Position numbers and translations under genes: made by a program. Below, piece by piece: positions 8,068-16,868 of a stretch of DNA of 64,000 nt. The DNA comes from CAYOHP01 sp964403795 [NCBI: uncultured bacterium] (lineage in GTDB: Bacteria > Muiribacteriota > UBA6191 > CAZXTJ01), in contig CAYOHP010000025.1 of the NCBI GenBank assembly GCA_964403795.1, positions 3,189 through 67,188 of the forward strand, in the 5' to 3' direction. Position 1 is the stretch's first letter. Each line of letters starts with the position of its first letter. The notes under the pieces are model-generated. The model was given only the letters and a program-made list of their open reading frames with translations. It was not told the DNA's origin and did no database searches.

Positions 8068-9825
8068 ATGCGCATGTCCCGGGCCTTCGTGCCGACCCTC
8101 AGGGAAGACCCCAGCGACGCCGACACCGCCGGCCACCGGCTGCTGGTCCGGGCCGGCTACATCCAGACCATGGGCTCGGGCCTGGTCAGCCTGCTGCCGT
8201 TGGGGCGCAGGGTGTTCGCCAAGGTCGAGGCCATCCTGCGCCGGGCCATGGACGAGCGGGGCTGCCAGGAGGTCCAGATGCCCCTGGTCCAGCCGGCCGA
8301 GCTGTGGAAGCGCTCGGGACGCTGGGATTCGGTGGGCCCCGAGATGGTCCGTCTCGAGGACCGGCGAGGGACCCCCCTCTGCCTGGCGATGACGCACGAG
8401 GAGGCGGTCACCGACCTCGTGCGCGGGCGGATCCGGTCCTACCGGGAACTCCCGGTCTGCCTCTACCAGATCCACGTGAAGTTCCGGGACGAGCCCCGGG
8501 CGCGCGCCGGCCTGATCCGGGTACGGGAGTTCGCCATGAAGGACGCCTACTCCTTCCACGCCGACGAGGGATGCCTGGACGCCTTCTACCTCCGGATGTA
8601 CGACGCCTATCACGAGGCCTTCCGGAGGGCAGGGGTCGACGCCGTGGCGGTGCGCTCCGACACCGGGATGATGGGCGGCAGCCAGGCCCACGAATTCATG
8701 GCGATCACCCCGATCGGGGAGGACACCCTGGTGCTGTGTGCCGGTTGCGGATATGCCGCCAATCGCCAGGTGGCTTCCGCCCGACGTCCTGCACCCTCGA
8801 CCGAGGATCCGCTCCCTTGCGAGCCGGTGGAGACCCCGGGGTGCCGCACCATCGCCGAGGTGGCGAAGTTCCTGGGGGTTCCCGAAGCGCGGACCGCCAA
8901 GGCCGTCTTCTTCGCCCGGGAGGACGGGATGCTGGTCTTCGCCCTGGTGCGCGGCGACGAGGAGGTCAACGAGACCAAGCTCGCCAACCGGGTCGGTGCC
9001 CGCCAGCTCCGGCCCGCCACCGAGGAGGAGATCCGCGCTGCCGGTGCCGAGCCCGGCTTCGCCAGTCCGGTGGGCCTGCGGGGACCGGTGCTGGTGGCGG
9101 TCGACCGGCTGGTCGCCGGAACCCCCAACCTGGTCGGAGGCGCCAACCGGGTGGACTTCCACCTCCGGAACCTGTGCTTCGGGCGCGACTTCGACACCGC
9201 GCCGGAACTGGTCGCGGATCTCGTCTCGGTGCAGGAGGGCGATCCCTGCGAACGTTGCGGGGGACCGCTCCGGCTGGAGCGGGGCATAGAGGTCGGCAAC
9301 ATCTTCAAGCTGGGGACCCGCTACTCGGAGGCGATGGGTGCCACCTTCCGGGACCGGGAAGGCCGCCACCATCCCCTGGTGATGGGCTGCTACGGGATCG
9401 GACCGGGCCGGCTGGTCGGGACCGCCGCCGAACTCCACCGGGACGAAGCCGGGCTGTGCTGGCCGATCACGCTCGCACCCTACGAGGTGCACCTGGTCTC
9501 CCTCCCGGGCAAGGACGACGCCTGCCGGGAGGCCGCCGACCGCATCTACGAGGAACTGGTCGCGGCCGGCCTCGAGGTCCTCTACGACGACCGCACCGCC
9601 AGCCCCGGCGAGAAGTTCGCGGACGCCGACCTGGTGGGGATCCCGATCCGGGTGACCGTGGGGAACCGGAGCCTCCGGGACGGGACTGCCGAGCTGCGCC
9701 GGCGCGGTAGCGGCGAGTCCACCGCGGTCCGGCTCGAGGCGCTCGTCCAGGAAACACTCCGGCTGCGGGAGCTGCTGCTCGCGGGGATCGAGACCCGGGT
9801 CGCGGCAGGGCGCCAGGATCCTTGA
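8068..9825 (+). CDS. proS: Prolyl-tRNA synthetase (bacterial type with YbaK-like insertion)
   Basis: 585 residues, the usual length for the bacterial class IIa enzyme that charges tRNA-Pro. Motifs in order: MGSGLVSLLPLGRRV (motif 1 region), MTHEEAVTDLVR and QIHVKFRDEPRARAGLIR (motif 2), EFAMKDAYSFH, a YbaK/ProX-like editing insertion at about residues 255-385 (TAKAVFFAREDGMLVFALVRG through VGGANRVDFHLRN), GNIFKLGTRYSEAM, motif 3 GCYGIGPGRLVG, and the anticodon-binding domain (VLYDDRTASPGEKFADADLVGIP). The motif 3 Pro-Gly replaces the more usual Val-Ser/Gly. The start ATG CGC ATG is 14 bases behind kinase 2. Identity is certain; the coupling to a kinase gene is the unusual part. Confidence 0.96.
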   Translation: MRMSRAFVPTLREDPSDADTAGHRLLVRAGYIQTMGSGLVSLLPLGRRVFAKVEAILRRAMDERGCQEVQMPLVQPAELWKRSGRWDSVGPEMVRLEDRRGTPLCLAMTHEEAVTDLVRGRIRSYRELPVCLYQIHVKFRDEPRARAGLIRVREFAMKDAYSFHADEGCLDAFYLRMYDAYHEAFRRAGVDAVAVRSDTGMMGGSQAHEFMAITPIGEDTLVLCAGCGYAANRQVASARRPAPSTEDPLPCEPVETPGCRTIAEVAKFLGVPEARTAKAVFFAREDGMLVFALVRGDEEVNETKLANRVGARQLRPATEEEIRAAGAEPGFASPVGLRGPVLVAVDRLVAGTPNLVGGANRVDFHLRNLCFGRDFDTAPELVADLVSVQEGDPCERCGGPLRLERGIEVGNIFKLGTRYSEAMGATFRDREGRHHPLVMGCYGIGPGRLVGTAAELHRDEAGLCWPITLAPYEVHLVSLPGKDDACREAADRIYEELVAAGLEVLYDDRTASPGEKFADADLVGIPIRVTVGNRSLRDGTAELRRRGSGESTAVRLEALVQETLRLRELLLAGIETRVAAGRQDP

Positions 9826-9895
9826 GGTCCGGGGTGACCGGAGGGGCCCGGCCGACTTGGTCGGGAACCGCCCGGAGTCCACTCTTGGGTTGGAA

Positions 9896-11683
9896 ATGAG
9901 GTCCGCGCCCATGGCAGCCGGCGCCGTGCCCTTCGAACGGGCCGCCGAGGAGATCCTGGAGAGGCTTCCCAGCTACGCCGGGATGGCCCCCACCCTGCGC
10001 GCGCTGTCCGCCCTCGCTCCCGAAGCCGAGGTGGTGGCACTGCTCCGCCGCTACTGCGCCGAGCACCGTTCGCCGCGGGTGCGGTTCCACGCCGACCGGG
10101 CCCTCCGAGCCCTGCCTTCCCACCTACCGACCGTGGATTTCGGCACTCCGCCCGAGCCGGCGAGGATCCAGGCCGGTCTGGCCGACCGGGACCCGGAAAC
10201 CCGCTTCGCCGCCGCCGGCGCCGCCTCCCGACTGCCGGCGGCCACCGCCAACGCCCTGCTGGTGGCGGCCATCAACCGGCCCGAGAAGGACCCCTGGATC
10301 CTGGCCACCCTGATCGCGGTCCTGGGGAACATCGGTGGCGAGTCGGCCGCCGAAGAGGCCGCGGCCCTGCTCGACCACCCCAGTCCCAGGGTGGCCGCCA
10401 ATGCCCTCCATGCCCTCCACCGGGCCGAGCCGGAGACCGCAGCCCTGGCCGCGGCGTCGCGGATCGACTCGGAGGACAACCGGATCCGCGCCAACGCGAT
10501 CCTGGCCCTGTTCCCGTCCCAGCCCGAGGTCGCCTGGGAGCGGGTACGCGGGATGCTCGCCAGCGGGGACGAATGGATGCGGGCCTCGGGCTGTTTCCTG
10601 GCGGCCCAGCTCGACCATCCCGAGGCGGAGGCCGCGCTCCTCGGCCTGCTGGTCCTCGAGAAGGACCCCGAGCTGGTGGCCCGGGCCGTGGAGGTCCTCG
10701 GGGCCAAGGGCACGTCGGCTTCCTCCGGGGTCCTCCTCTACCTCGCCAAGTCCCGGCTCGGGGCTCTCTCCGCCCTGGCGGAGAAGGCGCTGGCCGCGGT
10801 CCGGACCCGGGATCCCTGTCCCGAGCCCGAGATCCTCGAGAAGGCCAGGGAGTTCCAGGCCGCCCGTCATCGGGCGGCGCCCAGCGGAGACGCCTCCGGG
10901 GTCCTCAAGGCCCCGCTGCCGGTCCGGCCTCCTCCCTCCCAGCCTTCCCCTCCCCCTGCATCGCCTCCGGCCGCCCAGCCCGGAACCGGCTCAGGGGAAT
11001 CGGTGGACCTGCTCGCCAACCTGGTGGCCGAGGTCGTCCCGACTCCGACGGCACCTGCGACGGCTCCCACCGCGGTCCCTGCGACACCCCCTGCGACCGT
11101 GGCTCCCGCGGCCCCGGCCCCGGGCCCACCCGAGGGCGACGAGGAGGAGGATCCCGACGCTCCCTTCGAGACCAGCGCCTTGATGCGCAAGCCGGCCGCG
11201 ACCGCCGCCTTCGCGATCGCCCGGAAGCCCGATGAGGACCCCCTCTCGCCGGAGAAACTGCGACGGGTCGCGGGAGGGATCGCCGGATTCCTGGGCGTGA
11301 TCGCCCTCTGGACCTGGGCGACCTCGACGCCGAGGCCGCCGCCCCGCCCGGCCACGCCGCCTGCCGAAGTCGCGCCGGGCGGCACGAGCCGCCTGGGAAC
11401 CACGGTGCCGATCCGGGTCACCGAAGGTCGGGTCGACCTGAACAGCCAGCCGGCTGCCGGCCAGAAGGGGACCTGGCAGGGCGTCGTCCAGGAGGTCTCC
11501 GCCCGCCGCCTCGTGCTGGCCTTCGAGGGCGGCTCCCGACTCGCCTTCCGGTTCCCCGAGGACCTGAAGAACCCGCCCCGTCCCGGGAAGGTCGTGGCCG
11601 TCCAGGCGGTCGTCTACAAGAAGGGGCGCGCCGGGATCGAAGTCATCAAGGGTGCCCACGTCGAGGAGGCGAACCCGCCATGA
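9896..11683 (+). CDS. HEAT-repeat membrane protein
   Basis: 595 residues from the ATG at 9896; a longer form starts at 9857 but would include the promoter-like ACTCTTG stretch. Residues about 10-310 are HEAT/armadillo-like helical repeats (for example EEAAALLDHPSPRVAANALH, VAWERVRGMLASGDEWMR). A long Pro/Ala/Thr-rich linker runs from about 325 to 425, then one membrane segment at about 460-478 (GGIAGFLGVIALWTWATS), then a short outer domain of about 90 residues ending RFPEDLKNPPRPGKVVAVQA, probably a small beta-barrel. HEAT arrays usually bind other proteins, so this may be a membrane scaffold. The next gene overlaps its stop (ATGA), indicating translational coupling. Confidence 0.78.
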   Translation: MRSAPMAAGAVPFERAAEEILERLPSYAGMAPTLRALSALAPEAEVVALLRRYCAEHRSPRVRFHADRALRALPSHLPTVDFGTPPEPARIQAGLADRDPETRFAAAGAASRLPAATANALLVAAINRPEKDPWILATLIAVLGNIGGESAAEEAAALLDHPSPRVAANALHALHRAEPETAALAAASRIDSEDNRIRANAILALFPSQPEVAWERVRGMLASGDEWMRASGCFLAAQLDHPEAEAALLGLLVLEKDPELVARAVEVLGAKGTSASSGVLLYLAKSRLGALSALAEKALAAVRTRDPCPEPEILEKAREFQAARHRAAPSGDASGVLKAPLPVRPPPSQPSPPPASPPAAQPGTGSGESVDLLANLVAEVVPTPTAPATAPTAVPATPPATVAPAAPAPGPPEGDEEEDPDAPFETSALMRKPAATAAFAIARKPDEDPLSPEKLRRVAGGIAGFLGVIALWTWATSTPRPPPRPATPPAEVAPGGTSRLGTTVPIRVTEGRVDLNSQPAAGQKGTWQGVVQEVSARRLVLAFEGGSRLAFRFPEDLKNPPRPGKVVAVQAVVYKKGRAGIEVIKGAHVEEANPP

Positions 11684-13416
11684 AGGAGGATCCCGGGGGA
11701 GGCCGCCCGGAGGCTGCCGCGGAGTTCCGGGTGCTGGCCCGCCTTTTCAAGCCGGGCTCCCGCCACGAACTCGATCTCGAGGCGCGGGGTGCGGTGGCCC
11801 TGGATTTCCTCGGCAAGGCCCTGGGGCTGGAGGGGGACGCCCGGCGCCGCCTCGCCTGCGATCCCGACCCTCGCCTGGAACGGCTCGACGGACTCGCGGA
11901 ACGACTCGCCCCGCTCCTGGATGCGCTCCCCTCCGGGATCCGCCTGGATGCGATCGGCCTGGTCGAGGCCGCGCTCCGACCCGAGGGACTCCAGGCCCCG
12001 CCGCTCCCCCTGTGCCCGGCTTGCCGCAAGGAGACCACCGGCCGGGTCGATCCGCTCTGGACCAGCACCCCGGGCGCCTCCCTGGGCCCCCTCGAGGGAG
12101 CCGGGTTCGGGATCTGGTGCTGTCGCACCTGCAGCACCGTCTTCGAGTGCTCCGATCGCCTGGGAGCGGCCCATCGGGCGCGCTCGTTCCGGGTCCGGGT
12201 CCCCGGCCGCGAGATCGAAGCCCTGGTCCGCAGGGTCCGCGCCCTGGCCGATCATCCCGCCGACGTGGTCCGGGAGGTCTCCCTGGCCCCTGAGGAACCC
12301 TGGATCCTGGAGCGGATCCCCGCGCTCCGGCCCGAGATCTGGCGCTGCGTCGGCCCCGACCGGGACCGTCTGATGGCTGCGCCGGAAACCGCACCCAGGG
12401 TCTACGCCGAGCCCCACGCGCTGGCGCGCCTGGGGATCCCTCCCGGGGATGCGGCCTGGCGCTCCCTGGTGGCCTCGCCCCTCCCCGCCGACCTGCTCGC
12501 CCGGCTCGCCCGGCTCCCGGGCACCCCGCTTTCGATCCGGGAACTCCTCCTCGATTCGGACGACCCGGAGGTACGCCACCAGGCCCTGCAGTCGCCCGAC
12601 TTCCCGACCGCGCTCCTCGCCCGCTGCCTGGAGGACGGTCCCCCGGAACGGATCCTCTCGATCCTGGATCGACCCGATGCCGGCCGGAGGACCCTGGAGC
12701 TGGCGATCGAGGCCTCGGACCCCAACGTCCTCTACCGGGCGATGCGCCATCCCTCGGTGGACGTCCTCCTGCTGGAGCGGATCCGTACCCTCCGCCGGGC
12801 GACCCTCCCGGCCGTCCTTCCCCCTACCCGGGTCCTGCACGTCTACGCCCCTGCCGCGGCCGCGGGACCGGGAAGGCTCATGGACCGGATCACCCACTCG
12901 CTGGCGGAGGCCTTCGCCCGCCATGGCTTCCTGGCGAGTCCGCCGGTGCCCGACGACACCACTCCTCCAGGACTCGATCCCGACGGCGGGATCCGCCTGG
13001 TCTGCATCCGGGCCACCCTCTCCCGGATCCTGGTCCACCTGCCCGTGGTCGAAGGCGTCCCCTGGCCGCTGGGACTGGAACGGGCCGTCGCCACCGTCCT
13101 GGAGCGCCTCACGGAAGACGTGGCCGAGGAGATCGTGGAGCTGCATGTCGACGAGGCGGGAGGGAACTGGTCGGCGACCGTCCTGTGCCGGGGCGGGACC
13201 CCCCAGCGTCGCAACGCCAGCGGCCTGGCTCCTCCCCTGCCCGACGAACCCCCGGGTCGGTGGCTGGAGCTCGAACTGTTCGTTTCCGACCGGGCTCTCC
13301 CCCACGCCGGGCTGGGGGTCGACCCGTCGACCACCCGCCTGGTGACCCGGCCGCCCTACCGGATGTCCCCCGACGATCCCCAGCATCGGGTCCTGCTGCG
13401 CTTCCGCCCGGCCTGA
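11680..13416 (+). CDS. Unknown protein with internal zinc ribbon and helical repeats
   Basis: 578 residues, starting within the stop of the HEAT gene. Residues about 105-150 carry CPACRKE and WCCRTC, a probable zinc-binding pair that interrupts a helical N-terminal region. The middle, about 245-370, resembles leucine-rich variant/HEAT-like degenerate repeats (LLLDSDDPEVRHQALQSPDF, IEASDPNVLYRAMRHPSVDV). The C-terminal 190 residues are mixed alpha/beta and unrecognised. There is no signal peptide or membrane segment. Because it is coupled to the HEAT membrane protein, the two probably act together, perhaps as a cytoplasmic partner docking on the scaffold. That is inference from position and repeat type only. 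Confidence 0.75.
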   Translation: MKEDPGGGRPEAAAEFRVLARLFKPGSRHELDLEARGAVALDFLGKALGLEGDARRRLACDPDPRLERLDGLAERLAPLLDALPSGIRLDAIGLVEAALRPEGLQAPPLPLCPACRKETTGRVDPLWTSTPGASLGPLEGAGFGIWCCRTCSTVFECSDRLGAAHRARSFRVRVPGREIEALVRRVRALADHPADVVREVSLAPEEPWILERIPALRPEIWRCVGPDRDRLMAAPETAPRVYAEPHALARLGIPPGDAAWRSLVASPLPADLLARLARLPGTPLSIRELLLDSDDPEVRHQALQSPDFPTALLARCLEDGPPERILSILDRPDAGRRTLELAIEASDPNVLYRAMRHPSVDVLLLERIRTLRRATLPAVLPPTRVLHVYAPAAAAGPGRLMDRITHSLAEAFARHGFLASPPVPDDTTPPGLDPDGGIRLVCIRATLSRILVHLPVVEGVPWPLGLERAVATVLERLTEDVAEEIVELHVDEAGGNWSATVLCRGGTPQRRNASGLAPPLPDEPPGRWLELELFVSDRALPHAGLGVDPSTTRLVTRPPYRMSPDDPQHRVLLRFRPA

Positions 13417-13430
13417 GACCCGCGTCGTGG

Positions 13431-13436
13431 TAACTT
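13431..13436 (+). promoter_or_regulatory. -10 box TAACTT, leaderless-type start
   Basis: TAACTT is followed by exactly 7 bases and then the ATG of the M20 peptidase. With the usual start of transcription 6-8 bases after the box, the mRNA would begin at or within a base of the start codon. Confidence 0.5.
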
Positions 13437-13443
13437 GCTCGCG

Positions 13444-14766
13444 ATGCCGCGCTCCGCCCTCATGCCGGCCCTTCTCTGGGCAGGCCTGCTCGCCCTGAGC
13501 TCGACGACCTGGGCCGACCCGACGCCTCCGGCGCGTCCGACCCAGCCGGCCACGCGGGTGGCCCCGGGTACCCGGTCCGACCCGGTGGAGACCCGGATCC
13601 TCGCCCTGCTCTCGGAGCGGTACCCCGGGATGATCGGACTGCTCTCGGCCCTGGTGGACCAGAACTCCGGGAGCGGGAACGGTCCAGGAATCGCAGCCGT
13701 GCTGGACCGGGTCGAGACCGAACTGGCCCCGCTCGGCCTCGAGGTGGTCCGGATCCCCAGGGACCCTGCGGGAGGACCTCACCGGGTCTTCCGTCGGGCC
13801 GGGAAAGGACCCCGGCTGGTACTGGTCGGGCACGCCGACACCATCTTCGAATCCGACCACGCCTTCCAGAGCTTCCGGCGCGAGGAGGACACCGCCATCG
13901 GCCCGGGGGTGCGGGACATGAAGGGCGGCCTGGTGGTCCTGATCCATGCCCTCCGCGCCCTGGAGGACGCCGGGGCCCTGGCGGGCCGGGCCTTCTCGAT
14001 CGTGGTCAACGGCGACGAGGAGACCGGATCGCTGAGTTCGCGACCGGTGATCGAGGCGGAGGCCCGCGGTGCCATGGCCGGCCTGGTCTTCGAGGGCAAT
14101 GCCCGGGGACAGCTCACCACCTCCCGGGGAGGCCTGGGACAGGGCAAGTTCCGGATCTCGGGGATGGCGGCCCACATCGCCTCCCGGCAGGTGGCGGTCG
14201 ACGCCAACCAGGAGCTGGCCGAGAAGATGCTCCGCCTGCTGGCCCTGAACGACCCCTCCCGGGGCGTGATCGTGAACGTCGCCCCGGTGGCGGGAGGATT
14301 CAAGCGCAACCAGGTCTCGGACCTGGCCACCGGGGAGCTCGACCTCCGGTTCCCCACCCGGGAAGCCGGCGACCGGCTGGTCCGGGAGGTCGAGGCGATC
14401 CTCTCCACGCCCTGGGTCAGGAACCCGAGGCTCGACCGGGCCACCCGGACCGAGTTCGAACTGCTGCTCCACCGCCCCCCGTTCCCGGAGACCCAAGCGA
14501 TCCGGCAGCTGGCCGGGATCTTCCAGCAGGCCGCCCGGGACCTGGGGCACCCCACCGGCTCGGCCCACAGCTCCGGGGGGAGCGACCAGAACCTGGTGGC
14601 GGCGCTGGGCGTTCCCTGCATCGACTCCCTGGGCGTGACCGGGAGCGGGGCGCACACCGAGTACGAGCGCGCCGAACTCCCCTCCCTGCTCTCCGGTGCC
14701 GGGATCGCGGCCCTCGGGATGCACCGCCTCTGGCGGGAGGGGCGCCTGGGGGCGGACGCGGAGTAG
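13444..14766 (+). CDS. Secreted M20-family metallopeptidase (glutamate carboxypeptidase-like)
   Basis: 440 residues with an N-terminal signal peptide (ALMPALLWAGLLALSSTTWA). The M20 zinc-peptidase motifs are intact: GHADTIFE with metal His and catalytic Asp, GPGVRDMKGG with bridging Asp, NGDEETGS with general-base and metal Glu, VFEGNARG, a dimerisation domain with GMAAHIASRQ, and the last metal His in SGAHTEYE. This layout fits the carboxypeptidase G2 branch, which removes C-terminal Glu from folates or peptides, acting here in the periplasm or outside the cell. The start was chosen at the ATG that gives a complete signal peptide and sits 7 bases after a TAACTT box. The exact substrate cannot be told. 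Confidence 0.88.
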   Translation: MPRSALMPALLWAGLLALSSTTWADPTPPARPTQPATRVAPGTRSDPVETRILALLSERYPGMIGLLSALVDQNSGSGNGPGIAAVLDRVETELAPLGLEVVRIPRDPAGGPHRVFRRAGKGPRLVLVGHADTIFESDHAFQSFRREEDTAIGPGVRDMKGGLVVLIHALRALEDAGALAGRAFSIVVNGDEETGSLSSRPVIEAEARGAMAGLVFEGNARGQLTTSRGGLGQGKFRISGMAAHIASRQVAVDANQELAEKMLRLLALNDPSRGVIVNVAPVAGGFKRNQVSDLATGELDLRFPTREAGDRLVREVEAILSTPWVRNPRLDRATRTEFELLLHRPPFPETQAIRQLAGIFQQAARDLGHPTGSAHSSGGSDQNLVAALGVPCIDSLGVTGSGAHTEYERAELPSLLSGAGIAALGMHRLWREGRLGADAE

Positions 14767-14801
14767 CTCCCCCTACGAAACGGGGGTTCGATTCTGGCAC
14801 G

Positions 14802-16868
14802 ATGGCGGGCGAACCCATGGCGATCGACCACTACGAGAAGGGCAAACCCCTCCGGCGGACCGGGATCTTCCAGATCCTGGCCGAGGAGGCGTGGAGGGAC
14901 GGCGAGTTCAGCAAGGCCGACTCGGCCATGCTGGAGGCCTTCCGCCGGTACCTCCGTCTGAAGAACCAGCGGGCCATGGAGATCCTCGACCTGGCCCAGG
15001 AGAAGTACCGCTCCGGCCGGATCGGGACGCTGCGCGACTTCTCCGCCCGCCAGTGCTACGCCCGGGCCTTGCGCTACGCCTTCTCCGACGACGCCGAGCT
15101 GTCCCCCAAGGAGGACAAGTACCTCCGCGGCCTGCGCGCCACCATCGGACTCACCGACCGCGACCACCAGAAGGTCGTGGACCGGCTGCGCAGCAAGGGG
15201 TGGTCACCGGGATCCCCGGCGGGGGCCGGCGACTCCGCCATCCAGGTCCTCGACTCCGGGACCCGGGCCAGGCTGGTGGCCGCGGCCGCTGCCATGGATC
15301 CCGACGTCGACGTGCTGGAGCCCGACCCGACCGAGGTGCCGCCTCCGGTGCCGGTCCTGGCGCCGACCGAGGACACCGAGGATCCCGAGGATCCTGACGA
15401 GCCGGCGGATCGGGTGCCATCGCCTACCGCGCCCGGGCCCACCGTGCGCAAGGCCTCCCGGACCGCCGAAGAGGCGATCGAGGACGCCATCCGCTCGGTG
15501 GACGAACCGATCCCGGTCCCGGTCCCGACGACCTCGTCGCCCGGGACCTCGTCCCCGACCCGGACCTCCACCCGGTCCCCCATGGCTTCGCGAGCCGCCG
15601 AGGAAGCCCCTCCCCCCAGGGTCCCGAGGCCGGGGAAACGCAAGCGCCGGAATCGTCGGGACCCCTCCCGCGACTCGCTCTCGATCGCCAACATGCGCGG
15701 CCACGCCTTCCGGGTGGGCGTCTTCCTGCTGGCCGCCGGCCTGGGGCTGGCCCTGCTCCAGAGCCTGCCGGGAGGCGCCGGGACCGGCACCCCTGCGGAG
15801 GGTGCCGGATTGCGCGACCTGGCCGCCCGCTTCGGGACCAACGAATTCCAGGTGCAGCAGCTGGTGGTGAAGGGCCCGGAGCCGCCGGCAGGCCCGCCGC
15901 TCGACCTGGGAGAGGCCTGGGACCTCCACGCCGGCCTGGACGGCCAGCTCTACGGCACCGCCTCCTACCGGATCTTCCGGATCGACCCCAAGACCGGGAA
16001 GGCCGAGTGGATCGCCGGGACCGGGAGGCTCGGCGAGCCGGAGGACGGCAAGAAGGCACTGGAGTGCCTGATGGATCCCGCCAGCCCCAGGGTGGACCGC
16101 GACGGGATCGTCTACTTCCGGCAGGGGAGCGCCTCGATCCACCGGATCGACAAGGACGGCACCGTGCGCCGGGTGCTCGGCACCCGGGAGGCGCGGGTGG
16201 CATGGCAGGACGGGGACGAAGCCCTGGCCGCCAAGCCGGGCGCCCTCGAACAGATCGAGGTGGACGCCGCGGGCCGGGTCTACTTCGACGAGTATTCGGG
16301 GGAGGCCAGCGGCCCCGAGATCCTGGGAAGGGTCGAGATCGACGGACGCCTGCGCGCCCTCTTCCTCTTCGCCCTGACCCCGATCGAGCAGCCCTACCGC
16401 CGCCTGATGAAGACCTTCGTCGGCACCGGGAACGGCTTCGAGAACCTGCACTTCGGCGCCGACGGAGGGCTGTACTTCTCCGTCGGCGACCGCCTGTACT
16501 CCTGGCACTCGGGCGAGGGTCCTCCCCAGCTCATCCTCCAGAACCCACCGATCGAGTACGCGGTGCTGGCGGACGGCAGTCTCCTGGTGGCGGTCGAGAA
16601 CCGGATCGAGCGCTGGGTCGACCCGAAGAGCTGGACCGGGGAGAACCGCAACGTCGAAGTGGTGGCGGGTGGCAATCCCGACGGCGTGCCCTCGGTCCGC
16701 TATGCGTCCCCCATCCCGGGTCCGGCGGCCGGATTCGTCCAGCCCCGGGATCTGACCCTGGGGCCCGACGGCACGCTCTTCGTGCTCGACGGAGCCGCCG
16801 GGGGCACCGGGGTCTCGCAGCCCCGCATCGACATGATCCGGCGGAGCGCCGCCAAGAGCGGTAAGTGA
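14802..16868 (+). CDS. TerB-like domain / membrane segment / NHL-type propeller protein
   Basis: 688 residues. The first 115 are helical and TerB-like (FSKADSAMLEAFRRYL, LSPKEDKYLRGLR), a fold known from tellurite-resistance-related and envelope proteins. A Thr/Pro-rich acidic linker leads to one membrane segment at about 302-325 (VGVFLLAAGLGLALLQSLPGG). The outer 320 residues look like an NHL/six-bladed beta-propeller: YRIFRIDPKTGKAEWIAGTG, ASIHRIDKDGTVRRVLGT and LTLGPDGTLFVLDG are repeated blade-like units. A second ATG at 14817 is an alternative start. The next gene overlaps its stop (GTGA). The parts are individually common; I do not know this fusion as a named family. Confidence 0.75.
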   Translation: MAGEPMAIDHYEKGKPLRRTGIFQILAEEAWRDGEFSKADSAMLEAFRRYLRLKNQRAMEILDLAQEKYRSGRIGTLRDFSARQCYARALRYAFSDDAELSPKEDKYLRGLRATIGLTDRDHQKVVDRLRSKGWSPGSPAGAGDSAIQVLDSGTRARLVAAAAAMDPDVDVLEPDPTEVPPPVPVLAPTEDTEDPEDPDEPADRVPSPTAPGPTVRKASRTAEEAIEDAIRSVDEPIPVPVPTTSSPGTSSPTRTSTRSPMASRAAEEAPPPRVPRPGKRKRRNRRDPSRDSLSIANMRGHAFRVGVFLLAAGLGLALLQSLPGGAGTGTPAEGAGLRDLAARFGTNEFQVQQLVVKGPEPPAGPPLDLGEAWDLHAGLDGQLYGTASYRIFRIDPKTGKAEWIAGTGRLGEPEDGKKALECLMDPASPRVDRDGIVYFRQGSASIHRIDKDGTVRRVLGTREARVAWQDGDEALAAKPGALEQIEVDAAGRVYFDEYSGEASGPEILGRVEIDGRLRALFLFALTPIEQPYRRLMKTFVGTGNGFENLHFGADGGLYFSVGDRLYSWHSGEGPPQLILQNPPIEYAVLADGSLLVAVENRIERWVDPKSWTGENRNVEVVAGGNPDGVPSVRYASPIPGPAAGFVQPRDLTLGPDGTLFVLDGAAGGTGVSQPRIDMIRRSAAKSGK

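Noticed and set aside
11614-14724. 1036-residue minus frame
   Set aside because: Antisense to the zinc-ribbon repeat protein and the M20 peptidase, which carry real motifs.
14791-14800. TGGCAC before the TerB-NHL gene as sigma-54 site
   Set aside because: No GC ten bases downstream of the GG in the required register.
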